Assembly (NCBI RefSeq): GCF_017776525.1
Contig: NZ_JACVEW010000009.1
Span: forward strand, 62,001 to 126,000
Origin: Marinobacterium alkalitolerans
Lineage (GTDB): Bacteria; Pseudomonadota; Gammaproteobacteria; Pseudomonadales; Balneatricaceae
DNA: 64,000 bases
Direction: 5' to 3'
Within the stretch, counting starts at the first letter, position 1, and every line of letters starts with the position of its first letter. Under the pieces are notes generated by a model that was not told the origin of the DNA, ran no database searches, and saw only the letters and a program-made list of their open reading frames with translations. Below, piece after piece: positions 1 to 7,370 of this stretch. Both the position numbers and the translations under genes were made by a program.

Positions 1-500
1 AGGTTCTCGTTCGCCTGCCACACAAAGTTGTGATCTCCCGGCGGCATGGCGCCCATGCTGACCTGGTCGACCTTGTTACCCGCACCATCATAGATGGAGA
101 CACGGATATCACTTGCGCTGACGTCCGTTGACACAACACCGTCAACTGCGCCGCCTTGCTGTGTCAGCTGAGCAATATTGGTGTTCACATACGCCCGCTG
201 GCCGACCATGGAAGATGCCTGCAGAGCCGCCTGACTGCTCACCAGCGTGTTGCTCATGGTCTCCATGGTGGTCGCCAGGTTCTGAATGCTTTCAACGTTA
301 CTCATGGTCGACATCTGTTGCATGAAGTCCGAGGTATCCGCCGGGCTGGTCGGATCCTGGTTCTGCAACTGAGCAATCAGCAGTTTCATGAACATCTGGC
401 GGTCTTCTGACATGCCATCCGTCTGGGTAGACTGTTCACGGTTCTGCTGATTGATCTGCTCGAAAACGTTATTGCTGCCGACGCCGTTTACATTACTCAT
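1..500 (-). CDS. flgD: Flagellar hook-capping protein FlgD (partial, C-terminus cut by window edge)
   Basis: The minus-strand frame opens at the ATG ending at 500 and stays open to base 1, giving 166 N-terminal residues. It starts MSNVNGVGSNN and contains the FlgD signature region (FMKLLIAQLQNQDPTSPADT, about residues 37-56) followed by a segment rich in Met, Ser and Gln. FlgD is the scaffold that caps the growing hook and is needed for FlgE assembly. The family is usually about 220-240 residues, so roughly a quarter is missing here. It follows flgC by 21 bases, in the classical flgBCD order, presumably transcribed from the sigma-54 promoter before flgB. Confidence 0.93.
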   Translation of the reverse strand, partial: MSNVNGVGSNNVFEQINQQNREQSTQTDGMSEDRQMFMKLLIAQLQNQDPTSPADTSDFMQQMSTMSNVESIQNLATTMETMSNTLVSSQAALQASSMVGQRAYVNTNIAQLTQQGGAVDGVVSTDVSASDIRVSIYDGAGNKVDQVSMGAMPPGDHNFVWQANEN

Positions 501-521
501 GGCGCTATCCTCTTACCGACC

Positions 522-956
522 TTACTGCCCCAGCGTCAGCGTACGCTGAAGCATCTGTTTGGCCGTATTCATGATATCGGCGTTGATCTGAAAGGAGCGG
601 GACGCCGATATCATGTCCGCCATCTCCTCTACCACGTTTACGTTGGGGTAATACACATAGCCGTTATCGTCGGCCATCGGGTGATTGGGCTCGTAAGCCA
701 TGCGCAGCGGCGCTTCACTTTCGACAATGTCATCTACCTGTACGCCCTGCCCCGGCACCAGAGACTGGTAGTCTTCCGGCATCTGCTCAGGCTCAATGGC
801 CTTGAGGGCGAAAACCGGTTTGCGAGCACGATAGGTTTCCGCCTCGCTGGAACTGACGCTCTCGGCATTGGCCATGTTGCTGGCAGTGGTATTCAGGCGC
901 ACGGTCTGCGCCGTCATGGCAGAACCGGCAATATCGAACACATTACTCAGTGACAT
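522..956 (-). CDS. flgC: Flagellar basal-body rod protein FlgC
   Basis: 144 residues, the normal length for FlgC. The N-terminal rod-protein segment (FDIAGSAMTAQTVRLNTTAS, then NMANAES) and the C-terminal helix (NVNVVEEMADMISASRSFQI) are the two conserved coiled regions that pack into the proximal rod. The protein is exported by the flagellar type III apparatus and needs no signal peptide. It lies 2 bases after flgB and 21 bases before flgD in one minus-strand operon. Confidence 0.97.
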   Translation of the reverse strand: MSLSNVFDIAGSAMTAQTVRLNTTASNMANAESVSSSEAETYRARKPVFALKAIEPEQMPEDYQSLVPGQGVQVDDIVESEAPLRMAYEPNHPMADDNGYVYYPNVNVVEEMADMISASRSFQINADIMNTAKQMLQRTLTLGQ

Positions 957-958
957 CG

Positions 959-1357
959 TTATTCACCCTTGATCGCGCTGGTCAGTCCTGTGAACTTGCT
1001 GTTCAGGAACTGGAAAGAAGCCTGGTAACGAATGGCGTTATCGGTATAACGCGACATTTCTTCCTGCAGCTCGACAGTATTACCGTCGACAGAAGGCTGG
1101 GTCGGCGTGCGGAACATCAGATCTGCCGCCGTATCGGGTGACAGAAACGCATCCTGGTGACCGGACGATGTCTGCTCCATGGGCAGCTCGAACGTGTCAC
1201 TGACGCCGGCAAGCACCGATGCAAAATCAATATCCCGCGCCTTGTAGTTGGGGGTATCCGCATTGGCAATGTTGTTGGCCAATACTTCAGCACGCCGCGC
1301 ACGCAGTGCCAGCGCGTCATCATGTATACCCAGAGCTGAATCAAAATTGATCGCCAT
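959..1357 (-). CDS. flgB: Flagellar basal-body rod protein FlgB
   Basis: 132 residues beginning MAINFDSALGIHDDAL, with the rod signature RRAEVLANNIANADTPNYKA at about residues 22-41. The frame is open upstream to 1429, but the ATG ending at 1357 gives the normal FlgB length, and the upstream extension would overlap the sigma-54 promoter at 1403-1418, so 1357 was chosen. FlgB is thought to be the first rod subunit added on the MS ring and export gate. First gene of the flgBCD operon. Confidence 0.95.
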   Translation of the reverse strand: MAINFDSALGIHDDALALRARRAEVLANNIANADTPNYKARDIDFASVLAGVSDTFELPMEQTSSGHQDAFLSPDTAADLMFRTPTQPSVDGNTVELQEEMSRYTDNAIRYQASFQFLNSKFTGLTSAIKGE

Positions 1358-1402
1358 GCAAACCCCACTGCAAGATTGCCGTTTTCGTTTCAAGCAATAA
1401 TT

Positions 1403-1418
1403 AGCAATTGCCATGCCA
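1403..1418 (-). promoter_or_regulatory. Sigma-54 (RpoN) promoter of flgBCD
   Basis: On the minus strand this reads TGGCATGGCAATTGCT. It matches the -24/-12 consensus TGGCAC-N5-TTGCW, with GG and GC exactly 10 bases apart. It sits about 45 bases upstream of the flgB ATG. Class II/III rod genes of polar flagella are commonly RpoN-dependent with FleQ/FleR-type activators, so the placement makes sense. Confidence 0.85.
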
Positions 1419-1514
1419 ACAAAGGTCAACTGGCTCTACTGGCGGCTTTGAGGGAAGTGGAAGGTCCGGGTATGACGAACAGAAGGGGAAAAAGCGGCAA
1501 GGCACTACCGGCAA

Positions 1515-1542
1515 GCGGCAAACACACTGCTGTATTTGCCGC
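1515..1542 (-). terminator. Possible terminator hairpin after cheR
   Basis: An 8-base perfect inverted repeat (GCGGCAAA and TTTGCCGC, 12-base loop) lies just past the cheR stop at 1551. More GC-rich repeats and a T5 run on the minus strand (about 1492-1496) follow. The U-tract is not directly adjacent, so this could equally be a processing hairpin. Confidence 0.35.
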
Positions 1543-1550
1543 CCGGCAAT

Positions 1551-2390
1551 TTAAATGGCCTGGTAGATAATCCCGGGCCGGCAGTGGATCATTTTGTACA
1601 GATCCTGCAGGCCGGACAGGGACTCGGAAGCCCCCAGCAGCAGATAGCCGCCCGGGCGCAACTGCTTGTGCATCTTGCGCAGGATCTCAAGCTTCACGTC
1701 GGACGAGAAGTAGATCAGAACATTGCGGCAAAAGATCAGGTCAAACTGGCCCAATGTACTGTAGTTGCCCAGCAGATTAAGGCTTTGGAACCGGACCCGA
1801 CTCTTGATATTGGGCTTGATGGTCCAGCTGCCCTGAGGTGAAGACTGGAAATACTTGTGCAGCCGGTCCTGAGACAGGCCGCGCCCCAGCGCCAGCATTT
1901 CATATTCGCCACGTCGCGCCTGCTCCAGCACGGTCGAGGAGATATCCGTTGCCAGAATCTCTTCACCGGAGGAAAAGGCGCCCGGATGCGCGTGCTTGAA
2001 CTCATCAATCACCATACTGATTGAGTAGGGCTCCTGACCGGTCGAACACGCTGCCGACCAGACACGCAGCTTCTGGAAGCGCTTGGCCTCTTTCAGCTCA
2101 GGCAAAAGCTTGTTGCGCAATATTTCGTAGGGGTGAATATCACGAAACCAGAGGGTCTCGTTGGTGGTCATCGCATCGATGACCTGCTCCTTGAGCGTAT
2201 TGCCTCCGGGGCGATTGAGGCGACCGACCAGATCAGTGAGGCTGGAACACCCCTGCTGCTGCATGATCTTGCTGAGGCGGCTTTGCACCAGGTACTGCTT
2301 GTGCTCAGCCAACAGAATTCCGCAGCTTTTCTCAAGAAAAGTGCTGAACTCCTTGAACTCTGTCGGCGTAATACTGAAGCCGCTGCTCAC
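1551..2390 (-). CDS. cheR: Chemotaxis protein methyltransferase CheR
   Basis: 279 residues, typical CheR length. The N-terminal helical domain (about 1-75) is followed by the SAM-dependent methyltransferase domain. That domain carries VWSAACSTGQEPYSISM (about 108-124, SAM-binding motif) and FDLIFCRNVLIYF (about 215-227), both diagnostic of CheR. It methylates glutamates of chemoreceptors using S-adenosylmethionine. It lies 12 bases after cheV, so the two are co-transcribed. The cheV-cheR pair beside flgBCD is the usual arrangement in Pseudomonas- and Vibrio-like genomes. Confidence 0.97.
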   Translation of the reverse strand: MSSGFSITPTEFKEFSTFLEKSCGILLAEHKQYLVQSRLSKIMQQQGCSSLTDLVGRLNRPGGNTLKEQVIDAMTTNETLWFRDIHPYEILRNKLLPELKEAKRFQKLRVWSAACSTGQEPYSISMVIDEFKHAHPGAFSSGEEILATDISSTVLEQARRGEYEMLALGRGLSQDRLHKYFQSSPQGSWTIKPNIKSRVRFQSLNLLGNYSTLGQFDLIFCRNVLIYFSSDVKLEILRKMHKQLRPGGYLLLGASESLSGLQDLYKMIHCRPGIIYQAI

Positions 2391-2402
2391 AGGGCATATT
2401 CC

Positions 2403-3344
2403 TTACTGTGCTGATTCGACCTGACGAATACGATTTACAACGACACCTGCCAGATCATTCGGGTTGAACTTGGCCAGGAAGCCATCTGCTCCGACCTTCT
2501 TCACCATGGATACGTTGAAACCACCGCTCAGGGAGGTATGCAATACAATATGTAACCCGGACATGCGTGCGTCTTCACGAATCATGGAAGTCAGCGTGTA
2601 GCCATCCATTTCCGGCATCTCGATGTCGGAAATGACCATTAGGAACAGTTTTTCCACATCAACATTGCGATCCAGCAATTCCTGTAGCATCTGCAGTGCC
2701 TGACGGCCATTATTGGCAGCTGAGACCTTCACGCCCAGATCTTCCAGGCTGCGCTGCATCTGGTTACGTGCAACAGCCGAGTCGTCCACGATCAGCACAT
2801 GGTGTTCACGCGCACGCTGTCTGACATCATTGGTTGCCACATCTTCGCTGACATCTGTCGACATGGGGTACAGGTCCGCCAGTATCTGTTCCACGTCGAG
2901 AATTTCAACCAGCTTGCCTTCATATTCGAACACGGCCGTCAGGTAGTTTTCGTTTCCGATCTCCTTGGGCGGGGCCATGATCTGATCCCACTGGGTATTC
3001 AGAATACGGTCTACCTTGCGCACCATGAACGCCAGCGTGCGGCGGTTATACTCAGCAACAATCAAAAAGGTTTTGGTCAAATCCTCGGGAGGAATGGGCT
3101 GACGACCGATAGCCTCAGACAGGTCAAGAACCGGGATGGTTTCACCACGAATGTGGGCCATGCCTTTAATCGCCGATGTTTGGCGAGGGACTTCTGTCAG
3201 CTCCGGGCATTGCAGCACTTCACGCACTTTAAATACATTAATGCCGTATCTCTGACTGGTTTCCAGACCGAAGAGCAGCAGCTCCAGACGGTTCTGCCCC
3301 ACCATCTGCGTGCGCAGGTTTACAGTATCCAGGATCCCTGACAT
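2403..3344 (-). CDS. cheV: Chemotaxis adaptor CheV (CheW domain plus receiver domain)
   Basis: 313 residues in two domains. Residues about 15-165 form a CheW-like coupling domain (INVFKVREVLQCPELTEVP, GMAHIRGETIPVLDL). Residues about 185-305 form a receiver domain (HVLIVDDSAVARNQM, phospho-acceptor Asp in VISDIEMPEMDGY). CheV couples receptors to CheA and is itself phosphorylated, contributing to adaptation. It is first in a cheV-cheR operon and divergent from flgA, whose signal-peptide start lies about 70 bases away. Confidence 0.97.
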   Translation of the reverse strand: MSGILDTVNLRTQMVGQNRLELLLFGLETSQRYGINVFKVREVLQCPELTEVPRQTSAIKGMAHIRGETIPVLDLSEAIGRQPIPPEDLTKTFLIVAEYNRRTLAFMVRKVDRILNTQWDQIMAPPKEIGNENYLTAVFEYEGKLVEILDVEQILADLYPMSTDVSEDVATNDVRQRAREHHVLIVDDSAVARNQMQRSLEDLGVKVSAANNGRQALQMLQELLDRNVDVEKLFLMVISDIEMPEMDGYTLTSMIREDARMSGLHIVLHTSLSGGFNVSMVKKVGADGFLAKFNPNDLAGVVVNRIRQVESAQ

Positions 3345-3411
3345 GATCTATTCAACCCCGAGGTCGTTGACGATGAGTTTATGCCCGGCTTCGCAAAGCC
3401 AGGACACCCAC

Positions 3412-4116
3412 GTGAATATATTCAATTTAACACCAGTTACCGCTACTTTGGCCATAGTCAGCTGTTTACTCTCGGCCTCAACTGCGTGTGCGAATACTAT
3501 CTCAGAACAGATCGACGCACAGGTGTCTGAAGCCATTAAACAACACTTTCTTACCAAAGTACCAGACAGCAGACTGGAGATACGGCTCAACCCGGTTGAT
3601 TCCCGGTTGAAACTTTCCCCTTGCAGCACCCCTTTACGTGTCAAACTGCCCTTTCAGAGCGGACAGCGTATCACCGCCAAGGTCAGCTGCCCACAGCCCC
3701 GGTGGAGCCTGTTTGTTACCGGGCAGGTACAACAGTATAAAACGATTGTGGTCGCCACAACGCCGATCGTCAAAGGCTCCCGAGTCTCCGCCCGCCACCT
3801 CGACCTGAGGGAGCGCGAGATTACCACCCTTTCAGGTGACTATTACCAGCGCCAGCATGACGTGGTCGGGCGCGTTGCCAGAATCAACATCAGCGCGGAA
3901 ACCGCAATCACCCCTCGCATGCTGGCTGTGGCCAAGGCAGTCAAACGTGGCGATCCCGTTGTCATTGAGGCACGCCGCGGCAGTGTCAGCATCCGAACCG
4001 ACGGAGTTGCACAGGAGGATGGCAAGGCTGGCGAGACCATCACGGTGATTAACTCACGCTCAGGCATGGAAATTCGCGCCCGGGTTATCGCGCCCGGCAA
4101 GGTTCAGGTTCCCTGA
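3412..4116 (+). CDS. flgA: Flagellar P-ring assembly chaperone FlgA
   Basis: 234 residues from a GTG start. Signal peptide at about 1-26 (VNIFNLTPVTATLAIVSC... ending TACA), then a SAF/ChapFlgA region with TTPIVKGSRVSARHLDLRER and a C-terminal beta-rich segment (KRGDPVVIEARRGSV, GKAGETITVINSRSG, ARVIAPGKVQV). FlgA is a periplasmic chaperone for P-ring (FlgI) assembly. The frame is open back to 3310, with an ATG at 3373 as an alternative. The GTG was preferred because AGGA sits 7 bases upstream and the signal peptide then begins at residue 1. Divergent from cheV; flgM follows after 161 bases. Confidence 0.9.
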   Translation: MNIFNLTPVTATLAIVSCLLSASTACANTISEQIDAQVSEAIKQHFLTKVPDSRLEIRLNPVDSRLKLSPCSTPLRVKLPFQSGQRITAKVSCPQPRWSLFVTGQVQQYKTIVVATTPIVKGSRVSARHLDLREREITTLSGDYYQRQHDVVGRVARINISAETAITPRMLAVAKAVKRGDPVVIEARRGSVSIRTDGVAQEDGKAGETITVINSRSGMEIRARVIAPGKVQVP

Positions 4117-4217
4117 GACAGGTTCGCGTGAGCCAGGAGATTCCGCTACACTTGACCCTTATTACGTGTGTGTTGTCTTTCAAGGCAAACACTTGTTTGA
4201 TCGAACACAAAAAAGAT

Positions 4218-4244
4218 TAAAGTTTTCTACAGGGCGACCGATAC
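4218..4244 (+). promoter_or_regulatory. Sigma-28 (FliA) promoter of flgMN
   Basis: TAAAGTTT, an 11-base spacer, then ACCGATAC. This matches the FliA consensus TAAAGTTT-N11-GCCGATAA in 14 of 16 positions with exact spacing. It lies 33 bases upstream of the flgM ATG. It lets flgM be expressed late, under the sigma factor it inhibits (negative feedback). Confidence 0.88.
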
Positions 4245-4277
4245 CCTTGCACAGAACTGATTGCGAGGATTTATAAA

Positions 4278-4601
4278 ATGGCTATCGATTTTCCCGGACT
4301 GTCCCCGACCCAGTCGGCTGGCAACCGCGGCAAAGTCAGCGACCAGCAGAACAATGCGCCCTCCGGGGCTGCAGGGCAGCCTGCGGCTTCTGCCGATCGC
4401 GCCGAGCGGCCCGACACTGTGAAGATCAGTGATACGGCGCAGGCTTTGCAGCGCTCCGTTGACAGCTCTGACAACAGCAGCGGTGTCGACAGTGATCGTG
4501 TTGCTCGCATCAAGGCAGCTATTGAAGACGGCTCGTACCAGATCAACAACGAGCGTATCGCTGACCGCATGCTGCAGCTCGACGATCTCATGAGTAACTG
4601 A
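4278..4601 (+). CDS. flgM: Anti-sigma-28 factor FlgM
   Basis: 107 residues. The N-terminal half is low-complexity and probably disordered (rich in Ser, Ala, Gln). The C-terminal half has the conserved FlgM pattern: DTVKISDTAQAL (about 47-58) and VDSDRVARIKAAIEDGSYQI (about 71-90), ending in the amphipathic helix NNERIADRMLQLDDLM. FlgM binds FliA until the hook is complete and is then exported by the flagellar apparatus. flgN follows 4 bases later. Confidence 0.95.
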   Translation: MAIDFPGLSPTQSAGNRGKVSDQQNNAPSGAAGQPAASADRAERPDTVKISDTAQALQRSVDSSDNSSGVDSDRVARIKAAIEDGSYQINNERIADRMLQLDDLMSN

Positions 4602-4605
4602 CACC

Positions 4606-5106
4606 ATGTCTGTTGACGCACCCACGCCTGAATACAGTGCCCAGCTTGGCAGCTTGATCGACAAGAGCCGCCAGCTGCTGGAGCAACTGGTCCCGCTGTT
4701 GGACAAGGAACTGGATGCGCTCAAGACACGTGACATCGACGCTCTGACCGAAAACAACGAGCTCAAGCAGAAAATACTGCTTGAGCTTGATGGTGTCACT
4801 CGTGCTCTCAATGAACAACTTCAGCAGTTTTCCGTCGCCCCGGACACCGATTCCGTACTGGCATTTTTTGCTCGCCTCCCCGGCCCGGCAAACAAGCTGC
4901 TGACGCGCGCCTGGCAGTCTCTCGAATCCCAACTGGATCACGTGAAGCAACTGAACCTGCGCAACGAACAGGTGATTCTGCGCAGCAAGCAGAACACCGA
5001 TCAGCTGCTGGCCATTCTTCAGGGCCATGCGCGCAGCAATACCGTTTATAACCCCCAAGGGGGTGAAGGGCGTTACGAAGGCCAGCGCAGTCTGGGCAAA
5101 GCCTAG
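4606..5106 (+). CDS. flgN: Flagellar export chaperone FlgN
   Basis: 166 residues, almost wholly helical with heptad-like Leu spacing (SLIDKSRQLLEQLVPLLDKE, LKTRDIDALTENNELKQKIL). This is the FlgN fold, which chaperones the hook-filament junction proteins FlgK and FlgL. The C-terminus (TVYNPQGGEGRY) is the conserved FlgN tail. Second gene of flgMN, with a 4-base intergenic gap. Confidence 0.93.
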   Translation: MSVDAPTPEYSAQLGSLIDKSRQLLEQLVPLLDKELDALKTRDIDALTENNELKQKILLELDGVTRALNEQLQQFSVAPDTDSVLAFFARLPGPANKLLTRAWQSLESQLDHVKQLNLRNEQVILRSKQNTDQLLAILQGHARSNTVYNPQGGEGRYEGQRSLGKA

Positions 5107-5126
5107 AAAAAACATTCCCTTAGCGT

Positions 5127-5132
5127 TAGAAT
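5127..5132 (+). promoter_or_regulatory. Candidate -10 box of the tRNA-Arg gene
   Basis: TAGAAT lies about 10 bases upstream of the mature tRNA 5' end. A weak -35-like TAGAAA lies 17 bases further up (5104-5109), overlapping the flgN stop codon. Assigned only from spacing and position. Confidence 0.4.
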
Positions 5133-5141
5133 TCCGGCCGT

Positions 5142-5218
5142 GCCTCAGTAGCTCAGTTGTATAGAGCAGCCCCCTCCTAAGGGGCAGGTCGCAGGTTAGA
5201 GTCCTGCCTGGGGCGCCA
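5142..5218 (+). tRNA. tRNA-Arg (anticodon CCT) with altered 19-56 pair
   Basis: A full cloverleaf can be drawn: acceptor GCCTCAG/CTGGGGC, D stem GCTC/GAGC, anticodon stem GCCCC/GGGGC with loop CTCCTAA (anticodon CCT, reads AGG), 5-base variable loop, T stem GCAGG/CCTGC, discriminator G and encoded CCA (5216-5218). The T loop reads TTAGAGT where TTCRANN is expected, so position 56 is A (5198). The D loop has GT instead of GG, so position 19 is T (5160). The two changes together keep a Watson-Crick 19-56 tertiary pair (T-A for G-C). 77 bases. Lies between flgN and the copper region. Confidence 0.9.
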
Positions 5219-5382
5219 TTTCTTTCAAAGACTTACGTGACACACGTTCTCTCAGACAGCTCGAAATTCGCACAAATACCCAGCGGCCCACCATGTTGAA
5301 AGCGCCCATGAGAGCTCAGAGTCAGTACAGCGAGTGAAGCAGGCTCTGGCGTTGCGCCGAGAGTCATAGGCGTGAAAGAGGT

Positions 5383-6252
5383 TTAGTGAACCGGCCCAAC
5401 CAGTGTGGTCAGCACTGTGGTGATAGCCAGGATGGAACCACCCACAACTTTTTCCATGAACAGCGAACGCTTAAGTTCATGCCCCCGGCAATTTTCGCTG
5501 GCCAAAGAGGGTACCAACCTCAGCTTATGATAGGCCGCCAGGCCCAGGATCACACAAACCAGTGCCAGTTTAACAAGCAGCCAGAGGCCATAATCCGTAC
5601 CGAGCAGATTCTGCCAACCAGTTAACTGATAAACCAACAGACCACCGGCTGCCAGCAGTATTAGAACTGCAACGACGGCAATCTCACCAAAGCGGACCAT
5701 CAATGTACGCGACTGAGCCGTCGTTAGGCGCCGCATGGCCAGCCACAACGGTACCAGTGACCCCATCCACCAGGCGGCCACTATGACATGGCCGACCAAC
5801 AGTGCCGCCGCCCAGCTTTCCAGTGTGACGGCGTGGCCCGCGCTACTGAACGAAAGGCCAATCAACAGGCTACCCAGCAATGAGAGCGCTATCTCCAGAA
5901 TATGCCGACCTGGCACCGGCGCAGGCAAAAGAGCAACGAATATGAGTCCAAAGCCCAGCACCCGCTCCCACAGCGCATCGCCCACCGGAGACTGCCAGAG
6001 AATCTGCAGTATGACCGGGTCGAACATGCCCGCCAGCCCCTGCTCAGCAAATGCACCAACCCGAACCAGAAAATGGATCCCAGCACCGGTCAGACCGATA
6101 ACAACGCCAAGCAGGGCGTAGCGACGCAGGGTACGATGGATTTCAGGCAGACCGCCCGCCAACCAGTAGGACGCCATACCACCGATGGCCGCAGACATTC
6201 CGATATACAGCCACCACCGGGTTACAACGGTCAGCCACTCCCACTCGGTCAC
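5383..6252 (-). CDS. copD: CopD-family copper-resistance inner-membrane protein
   Basis: 289 residues from a GTG start with GAGGAG six bases upstream. Eight hydrophobic membrane segments span the whole length (first at about 13-32, last at about 270-286). Conserved features of the CopD/PcoD family are visible: a GAGIHF segment (about 56-61), FSSAGHAVTLESWAAALLVG (about 135-154), and HVIVAAWWMGSLVPLWLA with the family WxG. CopD is thought to work with the periplasmic protein CopC in copper movement across the inner membrane. It is the distal gene of the copA1 operon, while copC lies elsewhere (15050-15397). Confidence 0.88.
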   Translation of the reverse strand: MTEWEWLTVVTRWWLYIGMSAAIGGMASYWLAGGLPEIHRTLRRYALLGVVIGLTGAGIHFLVRVGAFAEQGLAGMFDPVILQILWQSPVGDALWERVLGFGLIFVALLPAPVPGRHILEIALSLLGSLLIGLSFSSAGHAVTLESWAAALLVGHVIVAAWWMGSLVPLWLAMRRLTTAQSRTLMVRFGEIAVVAVLILLAAGGLLVYQLTGWQNLLGTDYGLWLLVKLALVCVILGLAAYHKLRLVPSLASENCRGHELKRSLFMEKVVGGSILAITTVLTTLVGPVH

Positions 6253-6371
6253 TACACTCTCCTCACTTGCTAAAACGCTCGGTAGGCACCGGGTATTACC
6301 ATGCCCACCAAGATGCGTTCACTAAGCCAAAGCAACATGCTTGTGCACATGACTTAAATATCGAAAGACAC

Positions 6372-6722
6372 TTACTTACGTGGCACCTTATTACAACAGT
6401 GCGGTTCATGGCTGGCGTTATCACGCATATTCTCGTCAACAAACCGGTAGTAGTTACGTTTGACCCGGTTCCACCAACCGTCAGCGAAGGCAGCGCCCTT
6501 CTCACGTACCAGTGCTTCGACAATATCAAGATTACAGTGGGTCGCATCATACGCAAAACGTAACACGGACTTGTCAGGCTCCCAAGATACGCTATCGACT
6601 CCATAGAGCTGGTCGATTTCATTCGCCAGACTCGCCATATCGGCGTTACCGGTTACCACCTTCAGGTTACGGTTTACCAGGTTGTTCTCTTTGACACCGG
6701 GCTTGTGATCCAGGTCGCTCAT
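6372..6722 (-). CDS. Small HMA-like protein without the CxxC motif (unknown function)
   Basis: 116 residues, AGGAG six bases upstream of the ATG. Residues about 20-75 have the beta-alpha-beta rhythm of a heavy-metal-associated (ferredoxin-like) domain (LKVVTGNADMASLANEIDQL, SVSWEPDKSVLRFAYDATHC, DIVEALVREKG), but the loop that normally holds CxxC has none. Its Cys and His residues lie elsewhere: one mid-protein (ATHCN) and a C-terminal HEPHCCNK. It sits inside the copA1-to-copD operon, so a copper-related or structural role is likely. This is inference; no named family was recognised. Confidence 0.7.
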   Translation of the reverse strand: MSDLDHKPGVKENNLVNRNLKVVTGNADMASLANEIDQLYGVDSVSWEPDKSVLRFAYDATHCNLDIVEALVREKGAAFADGWWNRVKRNYYRFVDENMRDNASHEPHCCNKVPRK

Positions 6723-6764
6723 AATCTTCTCCTGTCTACTTAACCGATTAAATGGAACACGCTT

Positions 6765-6980
6765 CTACGATGAGCCCTTGCCGCTATCACCGCCATGACG
6801 CCCATGGGAACGGTGCATAAACAGGTGCATCAGCGGGCAAAGCAGAAAGATCATATAGGGTAGCCAGCCGGCCAGTTGATCACTGTAATTGCGCAGCGCG
6901 AAAAAAACGCCCATCACCAGGATACCCAACGTGAGCACCCCCTTAGGTGTGCAACAAAACGACAAAAAACGGGTTTTCAT
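6765..6980 (-). CDS. DUF2933-type small membrane protein
   Basis: 71 residues beginning MKTRFLSFCCTPKGVLTLGI. It has two membrane segments (about 13-27 and 38-55, WLPYMIFLLCPLMHLFMH) and a His-rich tail HRSHGRHGG, the layout of DUF2933 proteins found in copper clusters. The start at 6980 was chosen because AAGGAG lies 6 bases before it; the frame is also open to a TTG at 6995. The paired Cys near the N-terminus and the His tail could bind metal, but no function is established. Third gene of the copA1 operon. Confidence 0.8.
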   Translation of the reverse strand: MKTRFLSFCCTPKGVLTLGILVMGVFFALRNYSDQLAGWLPYMIFLLCPLMHLFMHRSHGRHGGDSGKGSS

Positions 6981-6991
6981 GATGCACTCCT

Positions 6992-7354
6992 TCAACTCTT
7001 TTCTTCGACAATCAGTTCACCCCGATACATCTGCATCTGGCAGGTAAAGGGGTAGCGGCCCGGCTTCATGGGCTCAAGCTCCAGTGTCTTGGATTTGCCC
7101 AGTGGAAGCTCCTCGCTGACGTCAAAGTCTTCGAACACCACCACACTGGCACAGGGCGAAGGATCCCTGCGGACAAAATTGAGCCTTGTACTCTGTCCCG
7201 CCGGCACGCGGATATGAGACGGCTGGTAAACGCCATCGTCCACGTTGATGGTGATTTCACCGGACTCGAGGTTGGCTGTCGGCCCCTTGTAGAGCCAGAA
7301 CCACCAGACTATCAGGCCAATCAGGAGCAGCCCCAGCAGATTGATAATGATCAT
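6992..7354 (-). CDS. Membrane-anchored cupredoxin-domain protein
   Basis: 120 residues. One N-terminal membrane anchor (about 3-21) is followed by a cupredoxin fold facing the periplasm. The family pattern is clear: FVRRDPSPCASVVVFEDFDV (about 60-79), then a beta strand pair and PFTCQMQMYRGELIVEE at the end. The Cys in SPC and the C-x-M-x-M motif are the likely copper ligands. GGAGG precedes the ATG. It lies 16 bases after copA1 and probably accepts or buffers Cu(I) exported by that pump (inference). Confidence 0.87.
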   Translation of the reverse strand: MIIINLLGLLLIGLIVWWFWLYKGPTANLESGEITINVDDGVYQPSHIRVPAGQSTRLNFVRRDPSPCASVVVFEDFDVSEELPLGKSKTLELEPMKPGRYPFTCQMQMYRGELIVEEKS

Positions 7355-7370
7355 GACGAACTCCTCCCGA

